64,000 nucleotides of DNA, from assembly GCF_021869535.1 (NCBI RefSeq), contig NW_026262701.1, positions 51,339,278 through 51,403,277 on the forward strand, written 5' to 3'. Every line of letters starts with the position of its first letter. The stretch's first letter is position 1. The notes below the pieces were generated by a model. The model searched no databases. It had not been told where the DNA came from and saw only the letters and a list, made by a program, of their open reading frames with translations. Made by a program: the position numbers and the translations under genes. Positions 57,721 to 64,000 of the stretch are shown here, piece by piece. Source of the stretch: Mytilus californianus (Eukaryota; Mollusca; Bivalvia; Mytilida; Mytilidae).

Positions 57721-58019
57721 TTTTATATTGATTAAAGATATGTACATGTTATCAAAAAACATAATTAATTGTAAAGTTATGCATTAATGAATATTTTAAG
57801 TAGCCATAATAGGTTGTTCGTACCGACGATCAAAAGTTCACAGCTTGTGTTTGTAGATGGTGATCGTTTGATCTCTAAATTTTTAAAGAAAATGAAATAC
57901 ATGTAAATAGATTTTATTGTTTTTAATATTCCAATTGTTTAGCTATAACGCGCCAGCCATATATTGTAACATCCAGTATCAAGAAACTTTAAAGAGGCAC
58001 TAGCTACGAGATATGAAAA

Positions 58020-58440
58020 AAATTAGAATATGATTTTGTTTTGTTCAATCATTAATATAAGTGAAATGATGAAATAATAATTCGTTTTTAGCAACCAATT
58101 TGGTTCAATTTTGTCAAAATAAGCAAAGAAACATTGCTGATGAATTATTCACTTGCAAGTGAATAATTCGACCTCATTGAATCCGTATTCACGTGACCTT
58201 CAATTTAACCCAATAGCTAAAGATTGGTTACGCATGTATAAATCGTGGCCAGCCATTAAAAGGAAAAGAATGTCAACATTGAACGTGAAACTAAGGTGAA
58301 CCATTTCGTTGACTGATTCGATCCACAAAAAAATCATTCTTATACAGGTAAAAACGATAATTAACTTTTTATTTAACCTATAACATGAAATCAAACAGAC
58401 CTAGAAAAATCCAATTGCACGAGGTCGCTAGTTATTTATG
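58020..58440 (-). repeat. Dispersed repeat family B, copy 2, with the same palindrome
   Basis: Reverse-orientation match of 37430-37800. The perfect 28-bp palindrome is at 58142-58169. A 64-codon frame on the - strand (58200-58394) is an incidental part of the repeat. Confidence 0.8.
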
Positions 58441-58909
58441 TTTATGTTTATATCTGGTTATATGACAATCGGCAGTCTACGGTGGTCATCTCGAAAGTTA
58501 ATTAGATGGCGTCTAGACTAAAATACACACGAAATTCTGATAAATATTATCGAGTACATGCAGTGTTAACTGTTTATTTCAGACTTATTGTAATTTGAAT
58601 ATACGTTTTAGTATGTTATAAATCAAATTCGAGAATTTGAGTCAAATCAGTGAACATGAATTTGACAGCTAGTGTCCCTTTAATGGATAGTTTTCAACTG
58701 ATGAACATTTAAAAGCGAGCTGAGATCCTACTTAAATCTAGTTTCACCACGTCAGGTGTTCAAATGACTACAACAAAGTCGGGCAATTCGTCATCAGTTG
58801 TTATCAAACAGGCCATCAAGGAAAGGCCACTTAAACCGTTGAGATATGTAATAATTAATAACTTCTGAAAGCTATACGTGGAAAATAAACAAAGTAAGTG
58901 TTTGTCATT

Positions 58910-59035
58910 ATGAGGTGCCGATTTGACTTGATATCGAAATGTCCTCATTGGGTGCAAAAATGTCTTTATAGATGCCACAATATCCTCGTGCCGATTATTT
59001 GTTGGTGCCGAAGTGTCTGGAATTCGATAGTTGTC
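58910..59035 (-). repeat. Array of GACATTTCGGCACC-like motifs, reverse orientation
   Basis: On the - strand, motifs such as 'gacacttcggcacc', 'aatcggcacgagg' and 'aatcggcacctc' alternate with 'gacattt'. Related to 56113-56205. It abuts an 'agttgtctcattgtcaatca' repeat end at about 59030. Confidence 0.5.
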
Positions 59036-59357
59036 TCATTGTCAATCATATTCAATTCCCAGTTTTATTTAATCCTTTTGTTTCTGGATCTCTCATGCAA
59101 TGGCAGTTCCTTTCCAATTATTATTTATTTATGTTTTGAGGATAAATATGAATTGTAACACACTGAAAAGGGTGAACAAATCATCAACAAACGTAGACCC
59201 CCTCGAAACAGCACCAGTTTATTTGACATAATGATTGCAGCTTTTAAAAGGAAAATCAGTTTTGAATAGTTCCATTTCAAGACAAAAAATGTTAAATTCT
59301 TGTGAAATGAAATAAATCTAAAAGCAAAAAGGGTAAATACTGTAGTTAATTAATAAA

Positions 59358-59481
59358 GATATCATTACGTGACTATTTCTATATTGGCCTTTTTATTGGT
59401 TCTCGGCCAGCTGTATTGTGCTTCGGCATCATGTCTGGACCAATTACAATGCCAATACAGAAGTAGTCACGTAATAATATC
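59358..59481. repeat. 124-bp imperfect palindrome (hairpin)
   Basis: Left arm 'gatatcattacgtgactatt' and the complement of the right arm 'gatattattacgtgactact' match over about 50 bp with few mismatches, around a short GC-richer loop. A small MITE or a hairpin RNA source are both possible. Confidence 0.6.
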
Positions 59482-59769
59482 AAAGTATAAGGATATGGCT
59501 TGTCATGATGGCCATCAAATGCATTTTTCAAATCAAACTTTTTGCGTTTGTCAGTCTGTCTGTCTGTTTGGTTTGTTTTGCTTTTTTTTTGTTGTTCTAC
59601 AGTGTGCAATCCGCAGCTGATACAAATATAGCGTGGCAAAATAAAAGTGAAATCACTAAATACGATAAATTTGGATACTTATATTAAGAGGCTCTCCTTA
59701 ATGATGCCCAGTACGTTCCTTTTTATGGATAATACATATTATGTTAAGTTTCTTTCGTTGATTGTTTTT

Positions 59770-59835
59770 GTGTCTTTCTGTTAGCTTGTTTGTTTGTTTG
59801 TTTGTTTGTTTGCTTGTTTTTGTGTGTTACTTTCT
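59770..59835 (+). repeat. (TTTG)n microsatellite
   Basis: Six or more TTTG units in 'gtttgtttgtttgtttgttt', with T-rich flanks. Confidence 0.8.
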
Positions 59836-60732
59836 GTTTTTTTGAAAATCTATTTGTTGTTTTTTATAACAGTGTCGAGAAGCTCAATGTTCAAACATTT
59901 TCCTTTCCTTCAATTCTCCTTTTAGTTTAACTGATATAGTTCTACATATACTGTATTCGTAGTACATCAGCTGATAGTTATAAACTTGTAACCTTATCAA
60001 GTTTTAACCTAGAATTGTTTGTATATTAAGATAAGTTACTTCGCGATGTTGCTCTGCATAAAAGTGAACCAAAACTAGTCCCTTAAAAGGTGAATAAATC
60101 GTGTCAACATGAAAATGAAAATTAAGAGTCAAATTTAGCATTCATTACATACTTTTTGCAAAACGCCATCATTGTAGCTTTTTTTAATATTCATTCATTT
60201 TTGTCATCATCATTATATTTGTGTGCAATGTTTAACTGTAACATTTTCATCTGTGGTGTAAAATATTGTATTCTTTGGTGTAACTTTCACAAATATAATG
60301 TAAATTTCGAAAGAGAGACATCCCTTAAAAATTGTACGACACTGCCTAAATACTTGGAGAACGCTGTATTTAAATTAGCGAACACACGAAGCGATGTACA
60401 CTCCAGAAAACCGAGACAACGGAGGATCCACCAAGAGACCACAGAGGATCTCTATCAAGGAAATAATTTAAACAATATATATATCTTTATTTCCTCCAAT
60501 AATGAAGAGCATTAGTTAGATCGATAGTGAAAGTAAAGTTGGAAGATAGGACAGTATATTTACAAACAATATATCAAAATTAACCTTTACATAAATATAT
60601 AAACGTGAAGAATGCGTAACCAGAGAAGAAAATTAAATGTTTATCAGCCTAAGAAAGTAGCAATGTTCACACAGTAGAATCTTTTACACAAAACTATTGT
60701 CCAATATGTAGAAATTGTTCCATTCATTCAAT
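59836..60732. other. Intergenic and LINE 3' flank
   Basis: A 119-codon frame (60156-60515 +) has no recognised domain. The 3' UTR and 3' end of the - strand LINE must lie somewhere below 60733, but I see no clear tail. Confidence 0.45.
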
Positions 60733-60867
60733 TCAAGTCGCACACATCCAGTATATGTTTGTGATGCAGGCCTTTTGAAACATAGTCCGTTCATCTTCGT
60801 CTAGATCGAAGTCTGTATGACATGATAAGATGCATGCTAAACAGTCTTTGTCAGTTAAACTATGTAG

Positions 60868-62577
60868 TTAAGCACTGAATTCGATTGGACCTATATCTAT
60901 TAAATCACACCAAAACTTGTCCCTTTTTGACTGGAAAGTTTCACAAGAGAGTACGATGTGAATAGTTATATCACCGAAAAACCTTCCGCATTTGTCACAC
61001 AGAAAATATGGTTCTTCGTATGGACGGGTTAAGGTACATAGATTGACAATAAAACGGCACTGTTCTATAAGTAATTGATGTTTTCGGCTAAAAGTCCAAG
61101 CAGGACGAAGACCTTTTGAAAGTGTATGTATACGACTGAAGAATTTAAAATCTTTGTCTATTTGTGTCCTGAAACGCCACAACGATTCCTCGGTTTCTTG
61201 GACGGCAACTTTGACTTTCTTCTTCCATTGAATGTAAGTTGGGAAATGACCTGTACTCAGGTAAGTATCAAAGTCTGACAATCTATAATTGATCAAAATT
61301 CTATGTATATCAGGAATAAACCCAAACTGGTGTTTCACACAGTTATATTTAAATTCCATAGCTCGGGTAAGAAATATCTGCTTCGGAAGCATTGAGTCTT
61401 TCATTAACACTAACTTTCCAAGAAATAATAATTTCCGTTCATCTATGTATGACTCGGCGGACTTCCAGCCAATCAACGCATTTACCATATCAGATCTAGT
61501 TTGCCTTGGTAGTCCCTGTATTGATTTACACACATATCGCTGTGCACGTTCTAGTAATAAAATCTCGGTGTTGGTAATTTCGGTACACAATTCACATCCG
61601 AAAAAAGCTTTCGTGAAACACACCTGACGAACTATACGGTTACAAGTGTCAATACTGATAACGGAAGGATGTAAACCTGATTTGATTAACCCTAATGCTG
61701 AAGATCGTAATGTTCTGCAGGCTTGAAGTGTTCTGTCCATAGAATTAAGGTTACTGTTCAATAGCACTCCTACGTGCCTTGCGGAAATTTCCAAATGTAT
61801 GCTGCTGTTGTACAGTAGAATATCCGTATGTTGTTTTGATTTGGAAAAATTAAGTTGAATGCTTTTCAGTGGGTTAAACTTAAATTTCCAATCAATGCTA
61901 TAATTTTCACATACTGTTACCATCGTCTGCATGTTACAACAGTTAGTACTGATCAAAGCGATATCATCTGCTTGAACGGGTGATGAAATATGAATGTCCG
62001 TTACGAGTATGCCACGTCTACAGTCGGAGAGCTCTTCTAACAAGTCATTAATGTATAACAGATACAATTTAGATGATAAGCTGCTCCCTTGGCGAACACC
62101 ACGATAAACTGGGAAGAAACGTGAGATTTGACCATTATAAAGAACTGCACTTTTAGCGTCCGAGTACATATTAGCTATAAGCAACCATAATTTTCCTGTT
62201 ACTCCATATTCAAGCAGTTTATACAACATTCCATTGTGCCAAACCGTATCAAATGCTTTTGTTGAATCAAGTAAAACAACTTTAACATTTCCTAGTCTTT
62301 CAAGATGGTGATAAATGGATTCATGGATATTAAATGATGTATGTAAACACGATAGACACTGCTGATATGCCGTTTGCTGTGGGTTTGGAAAGCATTTGTT
62401 GTCTTTTTTCAATTCAAGTTTTAAATCAATGATTTTATCAAACACTTTTCCAATACACGGTGCTAAACTTATTCCTCGATATGAGTTTGGTTCACTTTTA
62501 CATTTATTTCCTCCTTTGAATAAAGGGACAATCAAACTTGATTTCCAAGATTTGGGAGAATATAAAAGTTGAAACAA
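60868..62577 (-). pseudogene. LINE reverse transcriptase and C-terminal domain
   Basis: A 569-codon frame. NSYRGISLAPCIGKVFDKII is the RT 'YRGI' block, VVLLDSTKAFDTVWH motif A, GVRQGSSLSSKLYLLYINDL motif B and PVQADDIALIS motif C, all with catalytic residues. Near the end CDKCGRFFGDITIHIVLSC is a CCHC-type zinc-binding motif of LINE C-termini. The frame ends at TAA in place of a sense codon; homologous-looking sequence (DKDCLACILSC, DERTMFQ) continues to a stop at 60733. ORF2 upstream is joined by a frameshift near 62575. Confidence 0.85.
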
Positions 62578-63317
62578 ACTAAGTTGAAAAGCTTTGTCAT
62601 GTGATTTCTCAAACTGTTACCACCGTATTTCAGATGTTCATATTCGATGTTATCCAATCCAGACGCTTTATTATTTTTTAGGCTCTTCAACACCTTTTCC
62701 ACTTCGTTAACTGTAATATTTAGCTTAGTATTGTTATAAAATGTTCCTCTGAAATCTTTGTGAGCAACCTCAACAGTCTTGGTTATCTCCCGTTCCTTGT
62801 CACTAATCGGTTCTGATTCGGTATTTTGTTTGAAAATTGACTCGAAGTGTTCTGCCCATCCATCTAAGATATCATCCTGGGTCGAACATTGTCTCCCATT
62901 TACAATTAGTCTTGATAAGCAGCTTTTAGACTTTTTATTTTTGTTCAGAAATGACCAGAGACGTTTTTGATCTATATCAAAATCCTTTTCGAGTAAATCA
63001 TATGTCTCTTTCATATGCTTTTGATATGCATTTCGTAATTCCCGTCGGAAATTTCTCTTGGCAGATTTGTACTCTTGAAATATGATGTGTTCACCCCTTG
63101 GTCTATTATAAGAAATCCATAGTTGACGTTTTGAAGCCATATGTTCATGCAACGCATTTACAGGATGAGTCCAGTATGGTTTAAGATATTTTACGAAAGT
63201 TTTGTGTGGTAAAGTTTCTGTTTCTGCTTGTTGTATTGCATCGACGATATTTGAATAACAACACTCTATATCACGATTAGAACATCCTAAACTCGGTATT
63301 TCAACGTTCCACAGATA
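62532..63317 (-). pseudogene. LINE linker between endonuclease and reverse transcriptase
   Basis: The 206-codon frame (62532-63152) includes WSFLNKNKKSKSC and 'VLKSLKNNKASGLDNIEYE', the K-N-x-K-A-x-G-x-D block that opens LINE reverse transcriptase domains. The stretch 63153-63317 is open in the same frame back to the TAG that ends the endonuclease. At its other end the frame shifts into the 569-codon frame. Confidence 0.8.
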
Positions 63318-63962
63318 CTATGAAGTTGCAAACGAGAAGTCCTCCAAATTGTTCTTTTCTCGAGCCTTATTCCATGATACCTTAGATTGTTTCATTATTG
63401 TTTCCGTGTCTGCAATTACTGTATTGTCTAATGTTAGCTTGGCTATAATTGGGTGATGATCCGAAACATTAAACGAATGATCGTCTAACACTCGTGCAGA
63501 ATCTACCAGACTGATATTATCCTTTGATATCAAAATATGATCTATAGCGGTAGATGGACCACTTTCATACGACTGGAATGTAAATGTATTTCCTTCCCCA
63601 AAGGATTTTAAATGTAAGGAAACGAGACGCAATTCGTCCAAAAATTTCGCAAATGTTTCTGATCGTTTATCTCTACCGGAATTAAATGATATCGGACTAT
63701 TTACTTTGGCGTTTATATCTCCAAGAATGATGACCGTACCTAGCTGAGAGTATATCATGTATATATCATACAGTCGCTCAACGTAAATTCTAAAATGTTC
63801 GAATGGTTTTGACGATGCAGGTAAGTATACGCAGAAACAATATATTTTCTCGGAGTGAATGGTGTGAATTTCTATTCCTGTTATACGCGTGTCGTCAATA
63901 TCAATACTTTCTACATATTTGACGATTGAAGATTTAACAATAAAAGTCACACCCCCTTCCAT
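63318..63962 (-). pseudogene. LINE AP-type endonuclease domain
   Basis: A 214-codon stretch, open to the window edge, with VIILGDINAKVNSP (the G-D-x-N catalytic block), AIDHILIS and VSDHHPIIAKL (terminal Ser-Asp-His). It ends at a TAG after EDFSFATS; the coding sequence resumes in the same frame beyond it. The N-terminal part with the catalytic Glu is outside the window. Confidence 0.8.
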
Positions 63963-64000
63963 TCGAATTTTGAATGCTTCAGGGTAGCTATCATCAACAC

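Larger units (their letters stand above)
60733..64000 (-). mobile_element. Recent non-LTR retrotransposon, 5' part beyond window
   Basis: ORF2 reads on the - strand through endonuclease, linker, reverse transcriptase and a C-terminal zinc-binding motif. Only three lesions are visible: a TAG near 63319, a frameshift near 62575 and a TAA at 60868-60870. The frame is open to the right edge (SYPEAFKIRMEGG), so the element's 5' end is outside. It has an AP-type endonuclease; the clade is uncertain (not obviously the CR1/Jockey group of the other two). Confidence 0.85.

Noticed and set aside
60156-60515. 119-codon gene upstream of the LINE end
   Set aside because: Hydrophobic, Cys- and Phe-rich start and a low-complexity end, with no domain or splice support; treated as chance or LINE flank.

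Overview
The window looks like nuclear DNA of a bivalve mollusc, most likely a mussel (Mytilidae). It is AT-rich and gene-poor. It has GT-AG introns, a tRNA-derived SINE, several non-LTR retrotransposon families, and dispersed repeats that I associate with mussel genomes (for example the 'ttgtctcattggcaatcata' type). The species call rests on recall of repeat types, not on a search.

Layout. 1-1476: a large near-perfect palindrome, cut by the left edge. About 1530-12339: one old Ty3/gypsy-type LTR retrotransposon with degenerate gag, protease and integrase. A 216-bp MITE sits in its gag, and what I read as its 3' LTR is split by a 5.5-kb foldback transposon (6243-11764). That foldback has 9-bp target duplications, 418-bp terminal inverted repeats and two opposed arrays of a 368-bp tandem repeat, each 368-mer being a dimer of about 184-bp subunits. 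13528-16496: a decayed CR1/Jockey-type LINE. 17462-20963: a second inverted-repeat element whose arms are degenerate minisatellites, with several common mussel-type repeats between them. 21835-53318: the only host gene I can support, on the + strand. 53319-60732: intergenic DNA with a SINE, dispersed repeats and hairpins. 60733-64000: a much younger LINE on the - strand that runs off the right edge.

The host gene has 14 coding exons. Joined, they give 2442 nt, an uninterrupted frame of 813 codons plus stop. It encodes a type I membrane receptor: signal peptide, one divergent Ig-like domain, five Ig domains, one fibronectin type III domain, a transmembrane helix, and a tail of about 124 residues with four tyrosine motifs (YENT, YSNP, YEPL, YVNI) and basic proline-rich stretches. 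All extracellular introns are phase 1. The five Ig domains share an extra cysteine pair (C-x-A-x-C-x-P-x-C-x-x-x-W). Ligand and function are unknown; a cell-surface adhesion or immune-type signalling receptor is the reasonable inference.

The retroelement reading frames are broken, except that the right-edge LINE has only three visible lesions. The two most unusual objects are the Mutator-like foldback with opposed satellite arrays and the cysteine-rich Ig receptor.
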